A DNA stretch of 64,000 nt from RH-AL1 sp964235705 (GTDB lineage: Bacteria; Pseudomonadota; Alphaproteobacteria; Rhizobiales; Beijerinckiaceae), in assembly GCA_964235705.1 (NCBI GenBank), contig CAXSDP010000010.1, positions 1 to 64,000 of the forward strand. Reading direction: 5' to 3'. The position numbers and the translations under genes were made by a program. The notes under the pieces were generated by a model. The model worked only from the letters and a program-made list of their open reading frames with translations. It was not told the origin of the DNA and made no database searches. Shown here piece by piece: positions 7,965-15,852 of the stretch (position 1 is its first letter; each line of letters opens with the position of its first letter).

Positions 7965-8640
7965 GTTAGCTTTAGAGCAATTGAGAAGGATGCGAGTGAC
8001 CGCTGGTGCTCGGTTTATAGCAGCTGAACGTCTAAAAGGCCGCGACCGAAGAAGTGCGCTGCTTATCGCGTTAGCATCTTCTCTAGTGCTATCCTTTACG
8101 ATCGTGCCGTACCTCTTTCATCCGAGCACGTTCGTGCAATCAGGGCTGACAGCCCTAAGCTTCCTTGCCTCTCTCTTAACCATCTCTTTTTCCTTAATTC
8201 AATACAGCACCAACGACGCAGCCAATGCCGAGCAATTCCATCGATGCGCCCTTGAAATTAATGAGCTATATAGACTCAACGAAGGCATAGCATCCTATAT
8301 GACTCTGGCAGATGTTAGAAGCTTAGCTGTCTCTTACAATACGGTGCTGCAGAAATATAGCGTCAATCATGATCAGGCAGACCATAACGCTTACCGTGTT
8401 AGTAGGCCGGATCAATATCGAGTTGGCGATTTCGAACGGATCAAGATCGCCGTCGCGAGGATGTTCGCGGTGTCGTTGCCATATCTCCTCCTAACAACAA
8501 TCCCACTCGGACTTGCTGCGATCCTGTACGTCGATGCTCGACAAAGCGCGCCGAAGCCGAAGCCAGCGATAGCCGTACCGACGAAGGCGCCTCAGCATCA
8601 AAAAGAGAAGCGGAATGTGCGTGCTGGCCGCAATCGATAG
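7927..8640 (+). CDS. SLATT-domain membrane protein (putative pore-forming immune effector)
   Basis: This 237-aa protein has the order of the SLATT superfamily: an N-terminal helix (LRRMRVTAGARFIAAERL), two adjacent membrane segments (about 44-62 and 68-92), the hallmark FHRCALEINELYRL near 104-117, a helix with SYNTVLQKYSVNHDQADHN, and a third hydrophobic segment (about 178-202), then a basic tail. Family knowledge: SLATT proteins are predicted pore-forming effectors paired with nucleotide-signal or reverse-transcriptase sensors in phage-defence systems. No such partner is adjacent. The GTG start at 7927 lies inside the IS1-like remnant; ATG 7990 is an alternative, and the native 5' end may be lost. 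Confidence 0.75.
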   Translation: MDLTKASQEETAKLALEQLRRMRVTAGARFIAAERLKGRDRRSALLIALASSLVLSFTIVPYLFHPSTFVQSGLTALSFLASLLTISFSLIQYSTNDAANAEQFHRCALEINELYRLNEGIASYMTLADVRSLAVSYNTVLQKYSVNHDQADHNAYRVSRPDQYRVGDFERIKIAVARMFAVSLPYLLLTTIPLGLAAILYVDARQSAPKPKPAIAVPTKAPQHQKEKRNVRAGRNR

Positions 8641-8642
8641 AG

Positions 8643-9314
8643 GCGTTTTTACAGTACGAGGCGACGTGGCGTGAGTTCCGTCGCGAGTTCGGCCTCGCTG
8701 GCGGCAGCACCCGTCGTCCCGCCGGCTGGGCGGCCGACCTGCGCTTTCGTCAGAAGGCCAGCCTGTTGCGCGTCACCGGCACGGCCGAGTTCGCGCGCGA
8801 CCTTCTCGACAGCGATCAGCAGGTCGCGGTGTCAGTCGCCTTCCTCGAGACGAGCGCCGCACTGGTCGAGGCTTTGCAGGGCGGCGGGTGGCGGGTCGGC
8901 GCGATCAATGGGGAACAGCCCGGCGACACTAACGAAGCGGTGCGGCTCGCCTTCCAAACAGGCCAGATCGACGTCGTGGTATTCACGGTCACCGAGTCCA
9001 TCTCCTTGCATCAGCACGAGCTACCGGGCGGTGAGCGCACACGCGCCCTGATTCTCCACGACATGCGCCACAGCGCGATCCAGCTGGCGCAGATTGAGGG
9101 GCGCTGCCACCGCGACGGCCAGCAGGCGACGGTCTACTACGCCTTCGCGGAAGACACCGTCGAGGAGGCCGTCACGGCGACGGTGGTCCGACGCATGGCG
9201 TCGATGGAGGCGATGGCTGGCGAGGACGTGTCGCTGCTCGACGCCATCACAGCGGTCATCGAGCAGGCCACCACTGACCGAACGACGCCGACGATTGCGA
9301 CCGATCCACCTTGA
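8643..9314 (+). pseudogene. SNF2-family helicase, C-terminal fragment
   Basis: The open frame from 8643 contains the second RecA-like half of a SNF2 helicase: a segment that begins RQKASLLRVTG, the VAVSVAFLETSAALVEAL strand-helix, FQTGQIDVVVFTVTESISLHQ (motif V region) and AQIEGRCHRDGQ (motif VI). The Walker A, DExx box and motif III are absent because the sequence upstream is the SLATT gene, so this is a 5'-deleted remnant. If expressed it could start at TTG 8766. SNF2 genes of this type are common on phages and integrative elements. Loss of ATPase motifs makes activity unlikely. Confidence 0.75.
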
Positions 9315-9372
9315 TTCTTACATCGGTGCGCGGTCGCATCGATGAAGCACGGTGTCGGGGGCGGGAGGCTCG

Positions 9373-9948
9373 ATGGACCCTGAGTACTTCGCGCGCGACG
9401 CCCCCACGGTCGCCGCCGACCTGATCGGCTATGAGTTGCTGCACGAGGGCGTCGGCGGCCTCATCGTGGAAACGGAGGCGTATGATCGGGCCAATCCAGC
9501 CTCGCATAGTTTCGCCGGGCCGACACGGCGCAACGCCTCGATGTTCGGTCCGTCCGGTCGAGCTTACGTCTACCGCTCCTATGGCCTGCACTGGTGCTTC
9601 AACATCGTGTGCGCGCCGGGCTCCGCCGTCCTCGTGCGGGCCCTCGAGCCGACCGTAGGGCTCGACGCGATGCACGAACGGAGGAGCATGACGGCGACAC
9701 GCCTGCTGTGTTCCGGCCCCGGTCGGCTCTGCCAGGCGCTGGCGATCACCGGGGCACATGACTGTTGTGCCCTGGAGGCGTTCTCATTCACCCTGACGGC
9801 GCGTAACGGGCCGATGAAGGTCGCGAATGGAGTCCGCATTGGAAACACGCGCGTCACTGATACGCCATGGCGGTTCGTTCCTGCCGGCTCAGCGTTCATA
9901 AGCCGTCCGCTCACACTGCGAGCGGCTACCCTGCGCAAGGCACAATGA
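9373..9948 (+). CDS. DNA-3-methyladenine glycosylase (AAG/MPG family)
   Basis: The protein matches the alkyladenine glycosylase family along its length: the N-terminal ARDAPTVAADLIGYEL, GGLIVETEAYD with the catalytic Glu region, ASHSFAGPTRRNASMFGPSGRAYVYRSYGLHWCFNIV, and VLVRALEP. Such enzymes excise 3-methyladenine, hypoxanthine and other alkylated purines to start base excision repair. At 191 aa (from ATG 9373) it has normal length. I prefer ATG 9373 because GGGAGG lies 4 nt upstream; GTG 9352 is the other candidate. Together with the umuC-like gene it gives the island a DNA-repair flavour. GC is close to core genes in the first half. Confidence 0.93.
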   Translation: MDPEYFARDAPTVAADLIGYELLHEGVGGLIVETEAYDRANPASHSFAGPTRRNASMFGPSGRAYVYRSYGLHWCFNIVCAPGSAVLVRALEPTVGLDAMHERRSMTATRLLCSGPGRLCQALAITGAHDCCALEAFSFTLTARNGPMKVANGVRIGNTRVTDTPWRFVPAGSAFISRPLTLRAATLRKAQ

Positions 9949-10040
9949 TATATCAATGTCGTCTGGTATTGGTGATACTCGCAAATTCCAAAGCTGCACC
10001 GCGTTGCGGTTATGGTCGTCTCGTTAGTACCTGTTGAAAG

Positions 10041-10727
10041 ATGGACAGCAAAAAAATGCGATACTGTTCCTATGATGATGGCATGTTCTCGGACGAAACT
10101 TACGTAACTCACTCGATATTTGACACATTATTTGAGTTTCAAGCGGCTTGTTTTCACGAAGCAGGGCACGCGGTCGTTGGATATCTTCTTGGGGAAGGTT
10201 GTACCGCAGTTTCAGTCTCGGTCAGATATCAGACAGGTCCTTCTGGTGAACTACTTGGCAAAGCATACGGCGGCATCGCAACTGAGTCACGTAGCGCGAT
10301 TAAGCGAGTTAATTCACATCTGCATTCTGGAATATACACGCCCACGCTGGCGAGACATGGCATTGCGACAGCTGCAGGTCCAGCATCGGAGCGAAGGTTT
10401 CGATTTGAGAACGAGATGCCGTTACGCCTTTTCCTTGGAGCTAAAGCCGATCATGAAAGGATCGACATGATCGCGCTGCGGTTGGAACAGGGTAGCCGTT
10501 CAAGGATCGCTTTCAGGCGGCTAGTGTGGCGTGTTGCTCAACGCCTTCTTGAAACTGCTGTTGTTTGGGACTGCGTCGCAGTTCTTGCTTACGAGCTATC
10601 AGATTCCGCTGATTTATCAGAGGACAGCGACGATACCTTTGTTCTCCCTGGTGCGAGAGCGCGAGCAATAATGAACAGAGGTGGTTGCAACCCGAATAAA
10701 CTCAAATGTATCATGAAAGATTGCTAA
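10041..10727 (+). CDS. Stand-alone M41-like zinc peptidase
   Basis: This 228-aa protein contains FHEAGHAVVGYLLG (HEAGH at residues 39-43), a TAAGPASER turn near 110-117, and GAKADHERIDMIAL near 133-145. These correspond to the zinc-binding HExxH, the AGPxAE turn and the GxxxD-ER segment of FtsH-type M41 peptidases, with Asp137 as likely third ligand. The AAA+ ATPase and membrane anchor of FtsH are missing. Such orphan domains occur in mobile DNA; their substrates are mostly unknown. GC is low and codon use differs from the core genes. It follows the glycosylase by about 90 nt with no clear operon link. Confidence 0.75.
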   Translation: MDSKKMRYCSYDDGMFSDETYVTHSIFDTLFEFQAACFHEAGHAVVGYLLGEGCTAVSVSVRYQTGPSGELLGKAYGGIATESRSAIKRVNSHLHSGIYTPTLARHGIATAAGPASERRFRFENEMPLRLFLGAKADHERIDMIALRLEQGSRSRIAFRRLVWRVAQRLLETAVVWDCVAVLAYELSDSADLSEDSDDTFVLPGARARAIMNRGGCNPNKLKCIMKDC

Positions 10728-10970
10728 TTATTATAATTTATATTAATACACGTAAATTTGATTGCATAGAGCGCGCGCTTACTTTAGCCATTTACTCACC
10801 TGGATGCAATGTGATCGCAATCAAGCCGTACGGGATAGAGAGCGAAATGCTGATCTTCACCTTATCGATAACAATCAACGTTGGTTGACTGACTCAGAAG
10901 CTATTGCGGGATAAAAAACCCCAATAGCATATTGGCTGGATAGCATGTAATGGTCTCTCAATAATTTTAA

Positions 10971-12626
10971 TCAGGCAACAAATTCAGCGGAGAGACTCTG
11001 AATGCTCGCTGTATGCCTTGGGTCGATAGGGTAATCAGGTAGTCTATCAATAGCCAAAGCGATAGTTTTTAGTGTTTCGTCGCCGTACTTTCTTCCTTCT
11101 GATGACGGTGCATGTCCCTGAATAGCATCTAATATACGCGAGTCTATGCCTGCTTCCAGCCCGATCGTCTTAAACCGGTGTCGCCAGCCGTGATTGGGTG
11201 AAACAGCAGGATCAGAAACAACTGAACGCGCGAACTCACCGAGGCGATTTGTTAAGCCTTGCAAGGGACCTGAAACATCGCCGTCCTCTTTGATGCGAAG
11301 GAACATGTGCCCGTCCTTACATTTTGCCACGAACGACGGAAATCCCAATGCCACGACTTGCCTATGTAAGACGATGAGCCGCGCTTCGTTGTTCTTCACG
11401 GTGCCTGCTTCTGGCGTGATGCGAATTACCCACATTTCACCGTCGCGGGTAATATCTTGCTTACGTAACTGCGCCATCTCGCCAACACGAGCGCCAGTGA
11501 ATGCGCAGAGCCATGGCACCCATCGTTTGGCCGCAGCGGTTTGAAGGCTCTCGTTTCGCGGCTGATAGTTGAGCGAATTGTTCAACAACCTTGTCGCTTC
11601 CGCGTCAGTGAAGCTCTTTGACCGGAGTTTAGTAGGTCTGGCCAACTTTATTGTAATCCGCGTTGCGACATTTTCTGGCAGAAGTTGATTGGTCAGCGCC
11701 CATCCGAAGATGGTCTTCAAGGCAGAGAGATCGCTGTCTTTCACGGTCTTGGCTGACGGCTTCCGTCCGGTCCGCTTAGAAGGAGTTGCCAGTCGATGGT
11801 CCTTGAACTCGACGACGTCTTTCGCGGTCACCTGATGAGCGTTGTCGTGGCCCAGAAAAGATCGAAATGCTCGAAAGGTGTTCTTGTAGCTTTCGTACGT
11901 GCTGGGCTTGCGCCCGGCAGCAGATGCCTCCCGCCACCAGCGTTCGATCAATGCCGACATCGTGAGCGTGGAGTTTCGCTTCGTAGTTTGAACAGGAGTT
12001 TCTGGAGCTGTTGCCACGCGTTCTTCAACACTAGGCGCCGTCGCGTAAAAGCTTGCTGGATCGGTCCTGCCCCTGGCGACGTCTTGCAGCGTGAGGCTCG
12101 CTCGTTGAAAGGCGGCTCCAACCGCCTTTGCTAAGCGAAAGCGGCCCCGATCATCGACAACAAGGCCATCCGCCTCCAAACAAAAATCAGTCTGCCGCAG
12201 GCAAAATCGCCGCATCGCTGATATGCCTAACACGTCGATACCAATCTCGTCAGGCAGCACTTCGGGTGGCTCAGGCTCGGTCCAAAGCCGCTCGAACCAT
12301 CCGACATGCCAAATCAGCTGGTCACTGGGATTGTCACGATGCATCTCTAGCCAGTTGTCATGAATGCGCGATGCGAGTTTGTGCGCTTCGCGCTCCGTCA
12401 GCTCATGCCGACCCGCCCGAAGACTTGCCCACTTCTTTTCGACTTCGGCAGCGACCGCAGGATACCGACGTTTGGCCTCCTCCGGGTCGCGTGTGCCCAG
12501 GCTTCGCTTTTCCTCGCGCTTTCCTACCAGCTCACGAAGGTCGTGCGGAACAGCTCGACGAAACAGGTAGATGCCTGTCTTTGGATCTCTGACCGGGGAT
12601 GCCATTCTCAAAGCCACTTGTACCAC
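10971..12626 (-). CDS. Tyrosine recombinase / site-specific integrase
   Basis: This 551-aa integrase opens with a DUF6538-like arm-binding start (GIYLFRRAVPHDLRELVGKREEKRSLGT), has a core-binding SAM-like domain (about 225-310) and a catalytic domain (about 340-530). The active-site residues are visible: Arg380 in TGARVGEM, His479 and Arg482 in HGWRHR, His505 in GHAP, and nucleophile Tyr514 in GRKYGD. It is intact. It lies beside the 3' half of a tRNA-Leu at 12704-12751, the usual attachment site of such integrases, so it probably moved the low-GC island to its left. No excisionase gene was recognised nearby. Confidence 0.93.
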   Translation of the reverse strand: MVQVALRMASPVRDPKTGIYLFRRAVPHDLRELVGKREEKRSLGTRDPEEAKRRYPAVAAEVEKKWASLRAGRHELTEREAHKLASRIHDNWLEMHRDNPSDQLIWHVGWFERLWTEPEPPEVLPDEIGIDVLGISAMRRFCLRQTDFCLEADGLVVDDRGRFRLAKAVGAAFQRASLTLQDVARGRTDPASFYATAPSVEERVATAPETPVQTTKRNSTLTMSALIERWWREASAAGRKPSTYESYKNTFRAFRSFLGHDNAHQVTAKDVVEFKDHRLATPSKRTGRKPSAKTVKDSDLSALKTIFGWALTNQLLPENVATRITIKLARPTKLRSKSFTDAEATRLLNNSLNYQPRNESLQTAAAKRWVPWLCAFTGARVGEMAQLRKQDITRDGEMWVIRITPEAGTVKNNEARLIVLHRQVVALGFPSFVAKCKDGHMFLRIKEDGDVSGPLQGLTNRLGEFARSVVSDPAVSPNHGWRHRFKTIGLEAGIDSRILDAIQGHAPSSEGRKYGDETLKTIALAIDRLPDYPIDPRHTASIQSLSAEFVA

Positions 12627-12703
12627 CCGTTTGTACCAACGGCGCGGTCATAAGCCTATGACTTTGTTGATGTCCTTCGCGAAACAACACCTTAATGTTG
12701 CGA

Positions 12704-12751
12704 TGGTGCCCAGGAGAGGACTCGAACCTCCACCTTTTTCAAGACTGGTAC
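12704..12751 (-). other. Orphan 3' half of a tRNA-Leu gene (attachment-site core)
   Basis: On the minus strand this 48-nt stretch reads as the 3' side of an anticodon stem (GTACCAGT), a class II variable arm (CTTGAAAAAGG), the T arm (GGAGG, TTCGAGT, CCTCT) and acceptor CCTGGGC with ACCA. This fits bacterial tRNA-Leu species with GCCCAGG acceptors. The 5' half (acceptor, D arm, anticodon loop) is not present to its right, so it cannot be a functional tRNA. Such duplicated 3' halves mark att sites of tyrosine integrases, and one is encoded 78 nt away. The anticodon cannot be read. Confidence 0.8.
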
Positions 12752-12753
12752 AG

Positions 12754-12797
12754 GTCCCGGCTGTAGCCCTACAACAGCGCCACCATCATGCCGGGAC
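12754..12797. repeat. Inverted repeat next to the tRNA fragment
   Basis: GTCCCGGC at 12754-12761 is repeated in inverse as GCCGGGAC at 12790-12797, and inside and outside it GCCCTAC and GTAGGGC also match inversely. The repeat begins directly beyond the tRNA-derived core. It could be integrase arm sites or a hairpin; no function is shown. Confidence 0.4.
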
Positions 12798-12886
12798 GGT
12801 AGGGCGGACACAGTCGGGGGCGTTGTATGCACATGGCTGCGGCATCCTTGCACGCGGCGCGGCAGCTTCGAACACGGTGATGGACC

Positions 12887-13666
12887 ATGGATCTCGGATT
12901 GAAAGGGCGCCACGCCCTGGTGTGCGCGGCGAGTAAGGGGCTCGGGCGGGGCTGCGCGATGGCGCTCGCGCGCGAGGGCGTCAACGTGACGATCACGGCG
13001 CGCGGCGCCGCGGCTCTCGAGGCCACCGCCACCGACATCCGCCAGGCCACCGGCGTGAGGGTCACGGTCGTGGTCGGCGACATCGCGACGACCACGGGCC
13101 GGCAGGAGGCGCTCGCCGCCTGCCCCGACCTCGACATCCTCGTGAACAATGCCGGCGGACCGCCGCCCGGCGACTTCCGCGATTGGGACCGCGACGCTTG
13201 GATCAAGGCCCTCGATGCCAACATGCTAACGCCGATCGAGCTGATCAAGGCAACCGTTGACGGCATGATCGCCCGCAAGTTCGGGCGGATCGTCAACATC
13301 ACGTCGGGCGCGGTGAAAGCGCCCATCGAGTATCTCGGCCTGTCCAACGGCGCGCGGGCGGGCCTTACCGGCTTCGTCGCCGGCCTGGCCCGGCAGACGG
13401 TTCGCCACAACGTGACGATCAACAACCTGCTGCCGGGTCCCTTCGAGACGGACCGCATCCGCTCCAACGCGGTTGCCGGCGCGGAGAAGGCGGGCATCAC
13501 GGTGGAGCAGTTCTTGAAGACGCGCGCGGAGAACAATCCCGCGAAGCGCTTCGGCCAGCCAGACGAGTTCGGCGCCGCGTGCGCTTTCCTCTGCGGCACG
13601 CAAGCCGGCTTCATCGCCGGGCAGAACCTGCTGATGGACGGGGGCGCTTATCCCGGTACGTTCTGA
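12887..13666 (+). CDS. SDR-family oxidoreductase lacking the canonical YxxxK pair
   Basis: This 259-aa Rossmann protein has a cofactor motif near the N-terminus (CAASKGLGRGCAMALA), NNAGG near residue 87, and an IVNITSGA Ser strand. Where classic short-chain dehydrogenases have Tyr-x-x-x-Lys, this one reads LGLSNGARAGLTGFVAG, so Tyr is replaced by Leu and Lys by Asn. The same variant occurs in a subset of FabG-like homologues from proteobacteria, so it is probably a divergent subfamily rather than damage. Its reaction is unknown and it may not be a conventional dehydrogenase. High GC, complete, and close to the haloacid dehalogenase gene. Confidence 0.85.
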   Translation: MDLGLKGRHALVCAASKGLGRGCAMALAREGVNVTITARGAAALEATATDIRQATGVRVTVVVGDIATTTGRQEALAACPDLDILVNNAGGPPPGDFRDWDRDAWIKALDANMLTPIELIKATVDGMIARKFGRIVNITSGAVKAPIEYLGLSNGARAGLTGFVAGLARQTVRHNVTINNLLPGPFETDRIRSNAVAGAEKAGITVEQFLKTRAENNPAKRFGQPDEFGAACAFLCGTQAGFIAGQNLLMDGGAYPGTF

Positions 13667-13868
13667 GCGTCGGTCGCCGGTCGAGCCGGACGCGGAGACC
13701 CCTTCCGGGCCCAGGACCCGGTCAGCACCGTCCTGGCGAACGAACGAGGGCTGAAGCGAGGTCCTGGGTCGGCTTCTTGCAACGCTTGCGCTCAGCATGC
13801 TGCTGTGAAGAAGCTCTTGCGTCAAACAGGGCGTCCACACACGTTTGATAGCTCAGGGGACCTACTCC

Positions 13869-14591
13869 ATGGCGATGACCGGCGTCCGCGCCCTCGTGTT
13901 CGATGTCTTCGGGACCGTCGTCGATTGGCGGAGCGGCGTGGCGCGCGAAGCGGGACCCTTCCTCCTGAAGCACGGCGCCGAGCGGGCCGACCCGAGCCTG
14001 TTCGCGGATGCTTGGCGCCGCCGCTACCAGCCGGCGATGGAGGAGGTACGGAGCGGCAGGCGCCCCTACACGCGGCTGGACGTGCTGCACAGGGAGAACC
14101 TCGAAGCGGTGCTCCCCGAGTTCGGCATCGAGCCGGGCCGGGTGCCGGCGGCCGATCTCGATGCGCTCACGCTCGCCTGGCACCGCCTGGACCCTTGGCC
14201 GGACGCCGTCGCCGGTCTGACGCGGCTGAGGGCGGGCTTCATCATCGCCCCTTTGTCCAACGGCAACATCGTCTTGATGTTGGACATGGCGAAGAGGGCT
14301 GGACTGCCGTGGGACGCGATCCTCGGCGCCGAGGTCTCGCGGGCCTACAAGCCGACGCGCGAAGCTTACATGAGAACGGCGGACGTCCTCGCGCTGGAGC
14401 CGGCGCAGCTGTGCCTCGTGGCGGCCCATAATGGCGATCTGGCGGCGGCGCGAGGATGTGGCTTCAAGACCGCTTTCGTGCCGCGGCCGGGCGAACACGG
14501 CCCAGGCCAGCGGAGCGACCTTCGGGCGGAGCAGGCATGGGACGTGATCGCGGATGATTTCATCGCCCTAGCCGACGCGTTGGGTCTTTGA
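13869..14591 (+). CDS. Haloacid dehalogenase type II-like hydrolase
   Basis: The protein has the four HAD motifs: VFDVFGTVVDW near the N-terminus with the nucleophile Asp, PLSNGN (motif II Ser), the lysine in SRAYKPTREAY (motif III), and LVAAHNGDLAAARGCGFKTAFV (motif IV). The FDVFGTVVDW opening and the AHNxDLxAA block are typical of L-2-haloacid dehalogenases, which remove halide from 2-halo acids. ATG 13869 is chosen because AGGGGA lies 8 nt upstream. It follows the SDR gene on the same strand with a gap of about 200 nt. Substrate is not proven; the subfamily also contains phosphatases. Confidence 0.85.
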   Translation: MAMTGVRALVFDVFGTVVDWRSGVAREAGPFLLKHGAERADPSLFADAWRRRYQPAMEEVRSGRRPYTRLDVLHRENLEAVLPEFGIEPGRVPAADLDALTLAWHRLDPWPDAVAGLTRLRAGFIIAPLSNGNIVLMLDMAKRAGLPWDAILGAEVSRAYKPTREAYMRTADVLALEPAQLCLVAAHNGDLAAARGCGFKTAFVPRPGEHGPGQRSDLRAEQAWDVIADDFIALADALGL

Positions 14592-15238
14592 AGGCAAGGG
14601 ATGGAACTGGGGTGCATGAATGGGACGGCATGGATGCTCTCGTTCCCGGCGCTCCTGAGGCAGGTGAGCGCGTTCCTTGAAACGCACAGCCGATTATTCT
14701 GGCGAGCTTGGCGCTGCCCCGTCGGTAGGGCACCACGCCCACGATGCGTTTGACTCCTCTTAGCTCGACCTTGGCCATTCGGGCGGCTTGGCCAAGGGCG
14801 TGAACCTATGATGCTGGCAAGGTGAAGCCGTCTCGTTCGGTGACTTCGGCGTGAGGACGTCATCAAAGCATATTCGCGCCAGAGCGCTCGTCGCACCGAG
14901 TTGAGAACATCAACAAAGGTCAGCCGCGGTTTGGCGTACCACGCCGTTGTTGTGAGCTGATTCCGGGCAGGCAACGCATTCAGGTCGCGAGACTCACGCT
15001 CACAGCCATGTCCCAAGTATCGGATCATCGTCGTTCGATCGGTCATACGCAGGGTGCCACCGTGCCGAGCCTCCTTGAGGATCTTCGCGATACGAACATC
15101 ACTTGGACCGGCGCTCGGACTTGCGGTCCAACGCTCGCGACCTTTGTTGACGCGCACCCAACCGCTCGGGTTGGAACGGTTACAAAGTCGTGGGGGTTTA
15201 CTAGATACTTCCGGCATGCGGCCGGGGCGGAGATCGCG
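14592..15238. other. Long intergenic region with possible transposase debris
   Basis: No intact gene is seen in these 647 nt. On the minus strand, roughly 14870-14970, the translation AWYAKPRLTFVDVLNSVRRALW resembles the C-terminal block of some DDE transposases, and nothing recognisable continues on either side. The GC drops compared with the neighbours. The promoter of paoABC should lie in the right part, but I could not identify a convincing element. Confidence 0.35.
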
Positions 15239-15850
15239 ATGCCCCAACAAGACGATTTGCCAGGCTTCAGCCGGCGCAAGTTCCTGAGCGCGTCTACGAC
15301 AAGCGCTGTCATTCCCTTCGTCGCCGAGAGTTTTGCTGCCAGGGCCGATGCCGCGCCCTCGTCGGTCTCGACGTCGCCGCTGGTGCCGGTGACGCTCAAC
15401 GTCAACGGGCAGAAGCGGGAACTGGCGCTCGACCCGCGCACCACGCTGCTCGACGCCTTGCGCGAGCACATCGGCCTGACCGGCTCGAAGAAGGGCTGCG
15501 ACCACGGCCAATGCGGCGCCTGCACGGTTTTGCTCGACGGCCGAAGCGTGAACTCGTGCCTCGTCCTGGCGTTGACGGCGCAGCCGAAGGCCATCACCAC
15601 CATCGAGGGCTTGGCGGGCGCCGACGGCGAACTCCACCCGCTGCAGCAGGCCTTCATCGACCATGACGCGTTCCAGTGCGGGTACTGCACGTCGGGCCAG
15701 ATCATGTCCGGCGTCGCCTGCATCAACGGCGGGCACGCCGGGTCGGAAGACTCGATCCGCGAGTACATGAGCGGCAACCTGTGCCGCTGCGCCGCCTATC
15801 CCAACATCGTCGGCGCCATCGTCGACGCCAAGTCGAAGATGGGGGCCTGA
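15239..15850 (+). CDS. paoA: Periplasmic aldehyde oxidoreductase, [2Fe-2S] subunit PaoA
   Basis: This 203-aa protein starts with a Tat signal (SRRKFLSAS at residues 11-19) and carries both [2Fe-2S] clusters of the xanthine oxidase family: Cys87, Cys92, Cys95 and Cys107 for the plant-type cluster, then Cys147, Cys150, Cys182 and Cys184 for the second. It passes electrons from the molybdenum subunit to the FAD subunit of a periplasmic aldehyde oxidase. ATG at 15239 has GGAG 7 nt upstream. The next gene, paoB, begins 2 nt after the stop. The order A-B-C matches the E. coli pao operon; no paoD-like cofactor insertion chaperone follows in the window. Confidence 0.93.
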   Translation: MPQQDDLPGFSRRKFLSASTTSAVIPFVAESFAARADAAPSSVSTSPLVPVTLNVNGQKRELALDPRTTLLDALREHIGLTGSKKGCDHGQCGACTVLLDGRSVNSCLVLALTAQPKAITTIEGLAGADGELHPLQQAFIDHDAFQCGYCTSGQIMSGVACINGGHAGSEDSIREYMSGNLCRCAAYPNIVGAIVDAKSKMGA

Positions 15851-15852
15851 CG

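Noticed and set aside
10706..10888. 60-aa plus-strand frame after the M41-like gene
   Set aside because: It overlaps the end of that gene in another frame, lies in AT-rich DNA and shows no protein features.
10901..10927. Hairpin CTATTG-GGG / CCC-CAATAG as terminator of the integrase
   Set aside because: The T-rich part lies in the loop, not after the stem, on the minus strand, so it does not look like an intrinsic terminator.
12704..12797. Complete tRNA gene
   Set aside because: Only the 3' half of a tRNA-Leu can be aligned; no 7-bp acceptor 5' strand (GCCCAGG) or D arm exists to its right.
14640..14778. Minus-strand frame starting MAKVELRGVKRIVG as an integrase start
   Set aside because: The first ten residues resemble some phage integrases, but the following sequence does not continue with the expected YYYAWRGG-type region in any frame.
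14366..15736. Long minus-strand reading frame across the haloacid dehalogenase and paoA genes
   Set aside because: It is antisense to two recognised genes, has Arg/Ala/Pro-rich shadow composition and no domain; the high GC makes such frames by chance. The same holds for the other long antisense frames over paoABC, the RND genes and the 52-60 kb operon.
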